From NCBI RefSeq assembly GCF_011189575.1, contig NZ_PUJW01000011.1, positions 1 to 64,000 on the forward strand: a DNA stretch of 64,000 nucleotides. Direction: 5' to 3'. Position 1 is the stretch's first letter. Every line of letters starts with the position of its first letter. The notes under the pieces were generated by a model, which worked only from the letters and a program-made list of their open reading frames with translations, ran no database searches and had not been told where the DNA came from. Origin of the DNA: Photorhabdus cinerea (GTDB lineage: Bacteria > Pseudomonadota > Gammaproteobacteria > Enterobacterales > Enterobacteriaceae). Shown piece by piece: positions 26,615 to 35,551 of the stretch. The position numbers were made by a program, and so were the translations under genes.

Positions 26615-27133
26615 TTATTGAAATTGAGTACTTTTATTCATCATCGGCGGTGGTGGTGTTTTGTCTGACTGTTCAGAAAATGCCATTATGTAAACGTCAT
26701 AAAAATATATTTCACCTTTCAGTTTCATAATACGTTTGATTTCATCTTTCATTGTTAACGGAACATGGGGATGAGAAAAGATCTCTTTGAGAGCATGGTC
26801 TGATATTTTTTCGCTGGTGAACCACTCACCGTTGTAGCATACCCGTAGATCAAGCACACCAATATCATCAAACCGATATACAGGTTTGATTTCAAATAGC
26901 AGAACAGTAGCCATAACAATGAAGAGTACAGTAAAGGCTAGCAGTGAAAATAAACCAAAGTATGGGGCGTACCAGATAAGTACAGCGAGAAACAGATAAG
27001 AGATGAGCATAGCCAGGAAAAGGTAAGGGTGGTTGCTGAGAAACTGGCTGTTAAAGCGAGGTTTGCCATCACGCTGTTCTTCAATGTTAATTCGTTCAAG
27101 GTCCCGAATCAGTATCTGTTTAATGATATTCAT
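26615..27133 (-). CDS. ylaC: YlaC-family inner-membrane protein
   Basis: The protein has 172 residues with two adjacent hydrophobic segments (about 35-85) and a cytosolic C-terminal part. The stretch DIGVLDLRVCYNGEWFTSEK closely resembles the E. coli YlaC segment with VLDFRVCYNGEWY, and the N-terminal EEQRDGKPRFNSQFLSNHP matches the family opening. The role is unknown. It has a proline-rich tail (KTPPPPMMNK) not obvious in E. coli. The start has AGG seven bases upstream. Confidence 0.85.
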   Translation of the reverse strand: MNIIKQILIRDLERINIEEQRDGKPRFNSQFLSNHPYLFLAMLISYLFLAVLIWYAPYFGLFSLLAFTVLFIVMATVLLFEIKPVYRFDDIGVLDLRVCYNGEWFTSEKISDHALKEIFSHPHVPLTMKDEIKRIMKLKGEIYFYDVYIMAFSEQSDKTPPPPMMNKSTQFQ

Positions 27134-27614
27134 ATATTAACCTGAGTAGATGAAGGAAAAGTGGAATGTTTTCATAGTTATCGGTTCTTAAGGTTAGCAT
27201 GAGGTAGATGATCTTACGTAGATCAGTTGTTTTACTTTAATCTATGATCTGTTATTGGCTGAGATTAATCCTAACGCTTTCATTAAGATAATGGTTGAAT
27301 AAATCAAAAAAATTTATAACTAATTTGCTTTACTTGTTGTATTATTGTTCTAATAGTGAGCTTAACCGTATTTTTTAAAACACGAATGCATAAAAAGGTT
27401 GCTATTCCTTTTCTATCATGCGTTAATGCTGCCGGCCTGATAAACAGACCTACTTTATGTACGACATCTTGAGTTAATGAGTTATGTGTAAGTGTTATCC
27501 TGAGATAGCCTTTGTTGACGCGTTTCCTTCTTAGTGCCTCCATAAGTAATAGCTGATAACTGGCCAATACATGCCCATGGTGGCAAAATTTTTTTGATAT
27601 ATAGGAAAGTCACA
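27134..27614. promoter_or_regulatory. Upstream region and probable long 5' leader of the cold-shock gene
   Basis: No gene is credible on the plus strand here. By analogy with the E. coli cspA family, the 150-250 bases before the csp start probably form a structured leader. A purine-rich ribosome site (TAGGAAAG) lies just before the ATG. The reading frame on the opposite strand is treated as a shadow. Confidence 0.45.
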
Positions 27615-27827
27615 ATGTCTGACAAAATGAAAGGTCAAGTGAAGTGGTTCAACGAGTCTAAAGGCTTCGGTTTCATCACCCCAGCTGACGGTAGCAAAGA
27701 CGTATTCGTTCACTTCTCTGCCATTCAGGGTAACGGCTTCAAAACTTTGGCAGAAGGCCAGAACGTAGAATTCACCATTGAAAATGGTGCTAAAGGCCCA
27801 GCAGCAGCAAACGTAACTGCTATCTGA
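27615..27827 (+). CDS. cspE: Cold-shock-domain protein, CspC/CspE type
   Basis: This 70-residue single cold-shock domain binds single-stranded nucleic acid, melts RNA structures and acts as an antiterminator. The RNP1 motif KGFGFITP and RNP2 motif VFVHFSAI are intact. The sequence is intermediate between E. coli CspC (GQVKWFNESKGFGFITPADG) and CspE (NGAKGPAAANV), so the symbol is approximate. The ATG chosen gives MSDKMKGQVKWF; an upstream ATG would add an unconserved heptapeptide. A strong terminator follows. Confidence 0.93.
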   Translation: MSDKMKGQVKWFNESKGFGFITPADGSKDVFVHFSAIQGNGFKTLAEGQNVEFTIENGAKGPAAANVTAI

Positions 27828-27844
27828 TTGCCTGAATGATTTTC

Positions 27845-27881
27845 AAGCCCGTCACTATTTTGGTAGTGGCGGGCTTTTTCT
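27845..27881 (+). terminator. Terminator after the cold-shock gene
   Basis: The hairpin AAGCCCGTCACTA ... TAGTGGCGGGCTT is followed by TTTCTTT. Confidence 0.9.
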
Positions 27882-28279
27882 TTGTTATAGCAATATCCCC
27901 CTTTACTTATTAACTACTCCTGATTATACTTCGTGCAAATTTCATTGGAGAAATTATCATTGGACAGTCAAAATTTTCGGTTAAATAAAAAATAAGATGG
28001 TAAGCTGTTAATTTCCTCCCGATTTGCTGCTTGCCAAACAAGGTGGGCGGTGCCTCTCAAAATATCTGAGCTGTACTTACCTAAAACACGGTATTATTTG
28101 GTACTCGGTAGAGTAGCGAAGAATAATATATTGGGTTTTTATTATGTTGTTATACATTTACACCTTATTACCTCCAGGTATGTACAGAAAATAATGCTGA
28201 ATTAAACATTCAGCACAAATTTCTGTGTGCAAAATAAATGCACATGATTACTTATCCATTTAGTTATATGGAGAATGTC
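27882..28279. promoter_or_regulatory. mgtC upstream region
   Basis: About 400 bases hold no recognised gene. In Salmonella the equivalent leader senses ATP and proline through short peptides. I could not identify such peptides or the alternative hairpins here. Confidence 0.35.
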
Positions 28280-28972
28280 ATGTTAATAACTCCTTTTGTC
28301 TTCCATTTATTATCAGCTATGTGTTTTGGTGCATTAATTGGCGCTGAGCGTCAATGGCGTCAGCGTATGGCAGGTTTAAGAACGAATGCATTAGTTGCGA
28401 CTGGTGCTGCAGTTTTTATTCTTAGTTCGATAACAACTTCTCCAGATAGTGCTGGTCGTATTGCTGCTCAGGTTGTTTCAGGTATTGGTTTTCTGGGCGC
28501 AGGTGTCATTATGCGAGAAGGTATGAATATTCGTGGGTTAAATACTGCAGCAACTTTGTGGTGTTCTGCCGGAATTGGTGTGTTATGTGGTCTTGGGCAA
28601 TATTGGCTGGCTGCGATAGCGACGGTTATTATTCTTTGCGCGAATATATTATTACGTGAAGCTGCTCAGCGTATTAATTTACAACCCAAACAACAGGTCA
28701 CTGATTTGGTACAGTGTTATAGAATTCACTTAGTATGCGATAGTAATGACGGAATTCTGGTTAGAACTTTAGTGTTGCAAGCTCTAAATGGCGTGGCAGT
28801 GAGATTACAATCACTGAGTTTCATTGATATGATTCAACCTGGAAAACTCGAAGTGTGTATTGAAATATTAGCAACATCGACTGAGCAAAAAGAGATAGAA
28901 GCGATTGTTTGTCGCATGAGTCTGGAAAAGAGCGTTAGCTCAATAAACTGGAAAATTGCTTCTGAACTATAG
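28280..28972 (+). CDS. mgtC: MgtC-family virulence/Mg2+ adaptation protein
   Basis: MgtC is an inner-membrane protein needed for growth in low Mg2+ and inside macrophages; it inhibits the F-type ATP synthase in Salmonella. The N-terminal half (about 150 residues) has several membrane segments with the family signature GALIGAERQWRQRMAGLRTN, ALVATGAAVFILSSITTSPD and GAGVIMREGMNIRGLNTAAT. The C-terminal part is a soluble ACT-like domain. The ATG with GGAG six bases upstream is used (230 residues); an ATG four codons earlier gives the Salmonella-like opening MENVML. The gene usually following mgtC, mgtB, exists here only as a relic. Confidence 0.93.
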   Translation: MLITPFVFHLLSAMCFGALIGAERQWRQRMAGLRTNALVATGAAVFILSSITTSPDSAGRIAAQVVSGIGFLGAGVIMREGMNIRGLNTAATLWCSAGIGVLCGLGQYWLAAIATVIILCANILLREAAQRINLQPKQQVTDLVQCYRIHLVCDSNDGILVRTLVLQALNGVAVRLQSLSFIDMIQPGKLEVCIEILATSTEQKEIEAIVCRMSLEKSVSSINWKIASEL

Positions 28973-29063
28973 GTCTGAAAATTATTGATATAAGGTAATA
29001 ATAATTTAGTCTAAAAAAAGTGCCATTGTTGATGAATTGCCTTTTGTCACATGAAACAAATGG

Positions 29064-29101
29064 AGCGTTGCCTACTAAGTCTTTTCTCTGTTAGGCAACG
29101 C
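29064..29101. repeat. Inverted repeat after mgtC
   Basis: The 10-bp arms GCGTTGCCTA / TAGGCAACGC are separated by 17 bases and lie about 95 bases after the mgtC stop. It is a possible mRNA-end structure; there is no strong T run. Confidence 0.5.
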
Positions 29102-29259
29102 GTAATTAAGAAACTATGTGAAATTTTTTCTCTAATAATAAGATGAATACTTCATCAGTAGGTTTTATTAATATGTTGGTGATATTGGTAACAATCAAAG
29201 AAAGCAAATTTTATGGATGTCATCATCAGAACGATTGTGGTTAGGTGATTTGTTAACGT

Positions 29260-30950
29260 TTTGATAAGAATACTTTTCGAGCAAGCGGTGAAACCTGTGA
29301 TCAAGGCAATAGTGGTTAAGTCATAGTATTGCATATCCCAACCCTAAATATCTATCAAATATATTGTGTCAGACAATATTGTGTTCTGGCTACCATTTGA
29401 GTCAAATGTGAACAGTGGTACTGTCCAGCGGTTATTATTGTTACGGTTAAATCTATTGATTATTAGTGGTAGATTTCAGACTACTTTTATCGTGGGGGGC
29501 GTTGGTTATAAATTCGCTTTATACTGGAAATAATTTCTGGCGGTATTATTGATTGTTGGTTTTACAGGGAAGCGGGGAACGATGCAGTATTATTATGCAC
29601 GGGTACAGAAAAATTGATGAGTTGACATTTTATTTTGTTCGGTATTGGTTATCTATTTCTGTGCGGGATTTTTAGAGAAAATATCAATTAACCTGCAAAG
29701 GTATTGTAGAAGAAATGATCTAAGTTTGTTCTTATATAAGAGTAAAATAGATAATAATTCTGCTTGATGGAGAATGCCGTGAAAAAATAATGGTACTAGT
29801 TAATGGTTACTATCAGACAAAATTTCAGAGTATTAATTTTTAGCAGCTCGATATTTATCCTATGATAAAGTAGAAATGTTTGTTGCTTTCTGATGAGAAA
29901 GATCGGCGATATTACAAGGGGAACGGATTTTTCTTGATTTGGTAGAGAAGAGAGCAGCCTCTTCTGTTTATGCATTAAGAGAGAGTAGAGTAATAGCAAA
30001 AATTCTTACCGAAGATAATTCTGCTATTACTGTCATAATTTGTCATGATCTAGGATTAGATGCCAAAGCTATTTTAACAACCTAACAAACTGATTCGATG
30101 TACGCTGAAATCCTGAAAAGTGAAATGGAATAAAATCGATATTTGACAAACTGCGTATTGTAAGAGTCCTATGTTATAAAATAACAGGCATACAGTTTTT
30201 TTCTGGTGATGACGTTAATGATACTGAGGTATTGAGATACGCTGATGTTGGAATTTTTGTTAGTACAAGTACAGATATATCAGAAAAAGCGATAGATATT
30301 ACCTGATTTGATAAAAATTTGAGGGGATTGGATGAGCTGGATAGTTAAGGGAAGATAGACGAATGGAAATATCATCAACTACTTGAATATAACGGTAAGT
30401 TCAGACCTGGTAATGTTTTTTGATGGTACCTTTATTCCATTTTTGTCAATGGGGGACATTCATTTACTAGTACAAGATCTAATGTATGATATTTCGTAGC
30501 CTTCTTTATCATTGAGATAAAATGCACCTGATAAAATTTTATAAATGAGATTCTAAAAATATTAGATGTTTTGTGGTATTGATAAAGAGACTTTGTTTAA
30601 TTCTCGGTATATCGATATATATGTTGATTTTATACGTTATCTCAGTAAAAAATGTTGTTTTTTGAGTTGCATTTCTACCAACTTAGTGTATTAAATGGTA
30701 ACTTTTTCAAGAATTTATTGTTTATATATTGTGCATGAGGGGAGTGTCTTTTATCCAAACTGCAATGGCATTTCCAGTGTTATTGGTTACATAATTGATA
30801 ATGATTCTCGATATCTATATTCCTTGCACCTTGTTTGTTGAACTAATGAGTATGGAATCTTTGCCCTGAGAATATTTTCTGTGATGAGATGAGGCTGTAA
30901 TCAGTTGCTGCATTATTTTCCATGTTTGATGAACAGTTATAATTGTTTGA
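29260..30950 (+). pseudogene. mgtB: Decayed mgtA/mgtB-type Mg2+ P-type ATPase relic
   Basis: No open frame survives, but translation in shifting frames recovers a series of MgtB landmarks in the right order. Near 29380 DNIVFWLPFESNVNSGTVQ resembles the DNICxMGTNVxSGTAQ region. Near 29800 VLVNGYYQTKFQ resembles the SHYQTGL region. Near 30005 KILTEDNSAITVIICHDLGL fits KVLTGDN..V...ICREVGL. Near 30207 GDDVNDTEVLRYADVGI fits the hinge motif GDGxNDAPALRxADVGI. Near 30370 NIINYLNITVSSD fits NIIKYLNMTASSNFGNVFS. Near 30430 FIPFLSM..IHLLVQDLMYDIS fits the next helices. Near 30750 FIQTAMAFPVLLVT then LIMILDIYIP fits the C-terminal helices. The boundaries are approximate and the N-terminal third seems lost. 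Confidence 0.75.
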
Positions 30951-32598
30951 AAAATTGTCATTACTATTTATATGGGAAAATAAATTTTTACTCAAGACCA
31001 TATTTTTCATAAAAATATCATAGTGTTTTTATTAATAATGATTATTAACATTATTTCTCTGGTAAGGAATGGTATTGGGGTTTCTTATCATTCTATTACT
31101 GTTGGCTATTTTGGCAATAAATCTCAATTAATTATTTTTATCCATAATTATGATTTTAAAAAATGAAATCTACGATATCTGTTAATGGCAACCTTATTTG
31201 CGTTTTTTACACGTATAAAAAATGTTTTTGGGATGAGAGTCGTAAATATTATATGAAATAATGAAAAGTAGAAAAAATGTCTTTTAGTATTTTATTTAAT
31301 TTGTATTATAAGGATATGAATTCTGAAATGACTTATATTATTTATATTGAAAGTTAATGTATGAATTATATTTTTATTGAATTTTATAAAGAATGGTGAT
31401 GTCATTTGTGATTTATATTTAATGGGGTTATATATTTATATGGCTTGAAAATTTTTATTTCTACTATTATGTGCTTTAATGGAATTTTAAAATGATTCAT
31501 AGGCTAATAAATAACCATAATTTATTTAAAATACCTAATGCTTTTAGAATATATATATAGATAATGTGTAAATTTAGCTAATGAGTTATAATGAAAAATA
31601 AAAATTAAAGGTGAAAAGGGTAAAGTAATTAACAAAAGTATTTTGCGTGTAATGACATTACAAAATATGATTTTTGATAAGTTTTGTTAATGATTGTTTC
31701 TGGTGATTGGACTGTAATGAAGCAAAATGGATTGATTTTTGGGATTATCTCTATACTAGATATTGGTTACTATGCCAGCAATAAAATGCTGTTATAGTTG
31801 TTTTTTTATGCATTATCTTACTGTATTTTATGCTATTTTTGTATGGTTAGTGTTATCTGTGAATGGTGGTACACATTTTTAGTTAAGCCCTGAGGTTGAA
31901 AAAAGTACAAATCTAAACTAAAAGTGATCATACCAGCATCTTTTTTGTAACGAAATTTCACATAAATTTAATCAGTTTTATCGTGCAAATGGAGATGTCA
32001 GATCCCAGAATAAGATTATTGTTTACACTTATTACCTAGAGATAAAACTGGTTTTTTTATCGATTGTTTGACTAAGGGTAGGATTTTTTATCGTTATTTT
32101 AAATTTATAAGTTTAATAGATCGTATAAAATCAAAAAATATATCTAATATTTTTATTTAGATAATTTAACTTATTAAAATTGGGATTTCGGATTTTATTT
32201 AATTGTTTGAATGGTTAATGAGCAATTCATCGATTAAATACATATTAAAAGACTTTATTTTTGTGAGTTATGTCACATAGTATTTAAAATGGCGGCTTCT
32301 TTCCGTTGTATAAGTTGATGATTCAGGAGTAAAGTTGTCCTGCATTAAGAATATTCTTAATCGACAGTAAAAAATGTTATATCAGGTAACGCAATAATAC
32401 TTTTGCAACTCACTACCGTAATATTTTTGAAGTTGGACGAATCAAAAGTAATACAAAGGATGGTTACTACTCTGACTAAGCCTGTATATTTTAGTTATGT
32501 AAGAGATTATTAATCCCTAAGCTATTTTAGGAATTTTGTCACGAGTGGTTTTTCGAACACTAAACTGATTTTTTAATGTAATCGGACGGGATAGAGAA
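30951..32598. other. Very AT-rich region upstream of flhD
   Basis: About 1.65 kb show no open frame of note and no recognised element. The distal part must hold the flhDC promoter. The proximal part may be further unrecognisable gene remnants continuing from the mgtB relic. Confidence 0.5.
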
Positions 32599-32949
32599 AT
32601 GAGTACGGTTGAATTGCTCAAACATATTTATGACATAAATTTATCGTATCTGCTTTTAGCTCAGCGATTAATTAACCATGAAAAAGCATCAGCGATGTTC
32701 CGTTTAGGTATTAGCGATTCTATGGCTGATACGTTGTCTGAATTGACATTACCTCAGTTGGTAAAGCTTGCCGAGACTAATCAATTAGTCTGTAATTTCC
32801 GGTTCGAAGACAGTGAAACTATTCAGCAGCTTACCAGGGAATCTCGGGTAGATGATTTGCAACAAATACACACAGGCATTTTGTTATCTACTCATTTATT
32901 TCAGCAGTTATCTTCGAAAGACGATACTTCAGTGAAGAAAAGAGCATAG
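32599..32949 (+). CDS. flhD: Flagellar master regulator subunit FlhD
   Basis: FlhD joins FlhC in the FlhD4C2 complex that activates class II flagellar promoters. The 116-residue protein matches E. coli FlhD closely, with LLKHIYDINLSYLLLAQRLI, LPQLVKLAETNQLVCNFRFE and SRVDDLQQIHTGILLSTHLF. It is two bases upstream of flhC, so the two are translationally close. It is the first gene of the flagellar block in this window. Confidence 0.97.
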   Translation: MSTVELLKHIYDINLSYLLLAQRLINHEKASAMFRLGISDSMADTLSELTLPQLVKLAETNQLVCNFRFEDSETIQQLTRESRVDDLQQIHTGILLSTHLFQQLSSKDDTSVKKRA

Positions 32950-32951
32950 AG

Positions 32952-33533
32952 ATGGCCGGGAAAAGTATAGTTCAAGAAGCGAAGGATATACAGCTTGCAA
33001 TGGAACTCATCACTTTGGGCGCGCGGTTACAAATGCTTGAAAGTGAAACACAACTGAGCAGAGGGCGATTAATTAAGCTTTATAAAGAATTGAGGGGAAG
33101 TCCCCCGCCCAAAGGAATGCTGCCTTTTTCAACAGATTGGTTTATGACTTGGGAACAGAATATTCACTCATCAATGTTCTACAATGCTTATCGCTTTTTA
33201 CTCAAGAGTGGTTATTGTGACGGTGTAGAGGCAGTTGTTAAAGCTTATCGGCTCTATCTTGAACAATGTCCTCCTATAGAAGGGGACGCACCTGTTTTGG
33301 CACTGACTCGTGCCTGGACTTTGGTACGTTTTGTGGACAGTGGCATGTTGCAACCTTCACAATGTCGTACTTGCGGAGGAACTTTTATTACCCATGCTCA
33401 TCAACCTGTAAATAGCTTTGTTTGTAGCCTTTGCCAACCACCATCACGTGCAGTAAAAAAACGTAAACTTTCCTCTCAATCTGCCGATACTAGTTCACAA
33501 CTGCTGGATGGACTTGCTCAGCGCGCAATGTGA
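32952..33533 (+). CDS. flhC: Flagellar master regulator subunit FlhC
   Basis: FlhC supplies most of the DNA contact of FlhD4C2. The 193 residues include the helical N-terminal region (LAMELITLGARLQMLESETQ), the KLYKELRGSPPPKGMLPFST segment, and the C-terminal zinc site with two CxxC pairs (CRTCGGTFITHAHQPVNSF followed by VCSLC). Its length equals E. coli FlhC (192). A 12-bp inverted repeat follows the gene before motA. Confidence 0.97.
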   Translation: MAGKSIVQEAKDIQLAMELITLGARLQMLESETQLSRGRLIKLYKELRGSPPPKGMLPFSTDWFMTWEQNIHSSMFYNAYRFLLKSGYCDGVEAVVKAYRLYLEQCPPIEGDAPVLALTRAWTLVRFVDSGMLQPSQCRTCGGTFITHAHQPVNSFVCSLCQPPSRAVKKRKLSSQSADTSSQLLDGLAQRAM

Positions 33534-33554
33534 ATTTAAATGGGAAATCATTCC

Positions 33555-33594
33555 TACAGGTTACAGATTTATACTTTTCTTCCTGTAACCTGTA
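33555..33594 (+). terminator. Inverted repeat between flhC and motA
   Basis: The perfect 12-bp arms TACAGGTTACAG / CTGTAACCTGTA have a 16-base loop, directly after flhC. There is no clear T run, so it may attenuate rather than end the flhDC message before motA. Confidence 0.5.
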
Positions 33595-33668
33595 TTGAAA
33601 TTGTCACTATTCTGGATTCAAACTGTTCAACTTCCCATCCGCTCACCAACTTAGCTAAAGGATATCGC

Positions 33669-34556
33669 GTGTTAGTACTTTTAGGATATATCGTAGTTTT
33701 TGGTGCGGTAATCGGTGGTTACCTGATTGTAGGTGGTCATTTGGGCGCACTTTATCAACCCGCTGAATTTTTAATTATCACTGGTGCTGGTATCGGCGCT
33801 TTCATTGTTGGTAACAACGGAAAAGCGATTAAGGCAACATTGCGTGTTTTGCCAAAGATAATGCGTAGATCCAAATATAATAAAGCGATGTATATGGATC
33901 TGATGGCTTTGCTTTTCCGGTTGCTAGCAAAATCCCGCCAGCATGGTGTCTTGGCGTTAGAACGAGATATTGAACACCCTCAGCAGAGTGATATTTTCAC
34001 CCAGTATCCGCGTTTGCTTAAGGATAAGCATTTGATGGATTTTATCACCGACTACATGCGGTTGATTGTAAGTGGCAATATGAATCCTCATGAAATTGAA
34101 GCCTTGATGGATGAAGAAATTGAAACTTATGAGCAGGAAAGTGAGATCCCAGCAACCAGTCTTATGATGGTTGGTGATTCACTTCCTGCTTTTGGCATTG
34201 TTGCTGCTGTTATGGGGGTTGTTAATGCTTTGGGTTCGGCAGATCGTCCGGCAGGAGAACTTGGTGCACTGATTGCCCATGCAATGGTTGGAACATTCCT
34301 TGGTATTTTGCTGGCATATGGCTTTATTTCTCCACTTGCAACACTGTTACGCCAGCGCAGTGGTGAGCACATCAAAATGATGCAGTGCATTAAAGTAACG
34401 TTGTTATCAAGCCTGAATGGTTATGCTCCTCAGATTGCTGTTGAGTTCGGTCGTAAGACCTTATACCTCACAGATCGTCCTTCTTTCACTGAGTTGGAGG
34501 AACATGTTCGCCGGGTGAAAGTACCTGTCCAGCAAGAAGCTGAAGAACAAATATGA
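33669..34556 (+). CDS. motA: Flagellar motor stator protein MotA
   Basis: MotA is a proton-channel stator subunit with four membrane segments and a cytoplasmic loop that contacts FliG. The GTG start gives MLVLLGYIVVFGAVIGGYL and 295 residues, exactly the E. coli length, and is preceded by AAAGGAT. An ATG 43 codons earlier is possible but reads through the flhC-motA hairpin and is not conserved. Key regions are RRSKYNKAMYMDLMALLFRL (loop with the motor-critical Arg), EIEALMDEEIETYEQESEIP, and PAFGIVAAVMGVVNALGSAD with the conserved proline. It overlaps motB by four bases (ATGA). Confidence 0.95.
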   Translation: MLVLLGYIVVFGAVIGGYLIVGGHLGALYQPAEFLIITGAGIGAFIVGNNGKAIKATLRVLPKIMRRSKYNKAMYMDLMALLFRLLAKSRQHGVLALERDIEHPQQSDIFTQYPRLLKDKHLMDFITDYMRLIVSGNMNPHEIEALMDEEIETYEQESEIPATSLMMVGDSLPAFGIVAAVMGVVNALGSADRPAGELGALIAHAMVGTFLGILLAYGFISPLATLLRQRSGEHIKMMQCIKVTLLSSLNGYAPQIAVEFGRKTLYLTDRPSFTELEEHVRRVKVPVQQEAEEQI

Positions 34557-35536
34557 GGGCACGAAACGTCTCTGTCATTAGGGTAAAAAGACGTAAAAGA
34601 AATGACACCAAGCATCATGGTGGTTCATGGAAAATTGCCTATGCTGACTTTATGACCGCCATGATGGCATTTTTTCTGGTTATGTGGCTGTTGGCAATTT
34701 CCAGCCCGCAGGAATTGACCCGCATTGCAGAATATTTCCGTACTCCATTGCAAGTTGCAATAAATAAAGGGGAACGTAGTAGCGATAGCTCTAATCCTAT
34801 TCCTGGGGGAGGGCAGGATGTGCTTTATCAGGAAGGTGATATTCTTCGTCAGGCTGAAGTTGTTGAAGCTAATGATGAAGCACGTAAGTTAAACAGACTG
34901 CATGAGCAACTCGATCAGTTAATTATTACTGACCCCCGCCTTAAAGCATTACGTCCACACTTGTTAATCGACATGATGGATGAAGGATTACGTATCCAGA
35001 TTATTGACCGGGAAAATCGGCCAATGTTTATGGTTGGTAGTGCAAAAGTTGAAAGTTATATGAGAGATATTTTGCGGGCTATCGCGCCAATCCTGAACGA
35101 GATTCCAAATAAAATTAGTCTGTCCGGTCATACAGATGATTTGAGATATGCTAATGGTGAACGCGGCTACAGTAACTGGGAATTGTCCGCAGATCGTGCG
35201 AATGCCTCACGTAGAGAACTATTGGTAGGTGGATTGGATGAAGGAAAGATTCTGCGGGTGGTCGGTATGGCTTCAACTGTTCGCCTGAAACAGGAAGATG
35301 CTAGTTCACCAGTTAACCGTCGCATAAGTATTTTAGTGCTCAATAAGCAAGCGGAAGAGCGAATTGAACAGCAAAATACCGGTAGCAATTCCTTGATTAT
35401 TAATGATAGTAAGGAAATTCACGAGGCGATTGGAAAGGATTCGGCTGAGAGTGGGTCATCACAACAATCCAATGAAATCACAATATCGGCTCAACCAGTA
35501 TCACCGAGTGCTGAGCCTAATCGTGATACCGACTAA
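34553..35536 (+). CDS. motB: Flagellar motor stator protein MotB
   Basis: MotB anchors the stator to peptidoglycan and carries the proton-accepting Asp. The 327 residues show an N-terminal basic segment, one membrane helix with the essential Asp in AYADFMTAMMAFFLVMWLLA, a plug/linker, and an OmpA-like peptidoglycan-binding domain (about 150-265) with LSGHTDDLRYANGERGYSNW and PVNRRISILVLNK. The C-terminal tail after residue 275 is Ser/Gln rich. The start overlaps the motA stop. Confidence 0.97.
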   Translation: MRARNVSVIRVKRRKRNDTKHHGGSWKIAYADFMTAMMAFFLVMWLLAISSPQELTRIAEYFRTPLQVAINKGERSSDSSNPIPGGGQDVLYQEGDILRQAEVVEANDEARKLNRLHEQLDQLIITDPRLKALRPHLLIDMMDEGLRIQIIDRENRPMFMVGSAKVESYMRDILRAIAPILNEIPNKISLSGHTDDLRYANGERGYSNWELSADRANASRRELLVGGLDEGKILRVVGMASTVRLKQEDASSPVNRRISILVLNKQAEERIEQQNTGSNSLIINDSKEIHEAIGKDSAESGSSQQSNEITISAQPVSPSAEPNRDTD

Positions 35537-35551
35537 GGTGACAAAGTAACA

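Noticed and set aside
27304..27567. Minus-strand frame of 87 codons upstream of the cold-shock gene
   Set aside because: It lies antisense to the probable csp leader, has no family features and no convincing ribosome site.
33540..33668. N-terminal extension of motA by 43 codons
   Set aside because: Reads through the flhC-motA inverted repeat; the GTG at 33669 has a ribosome site and gives the standard length.
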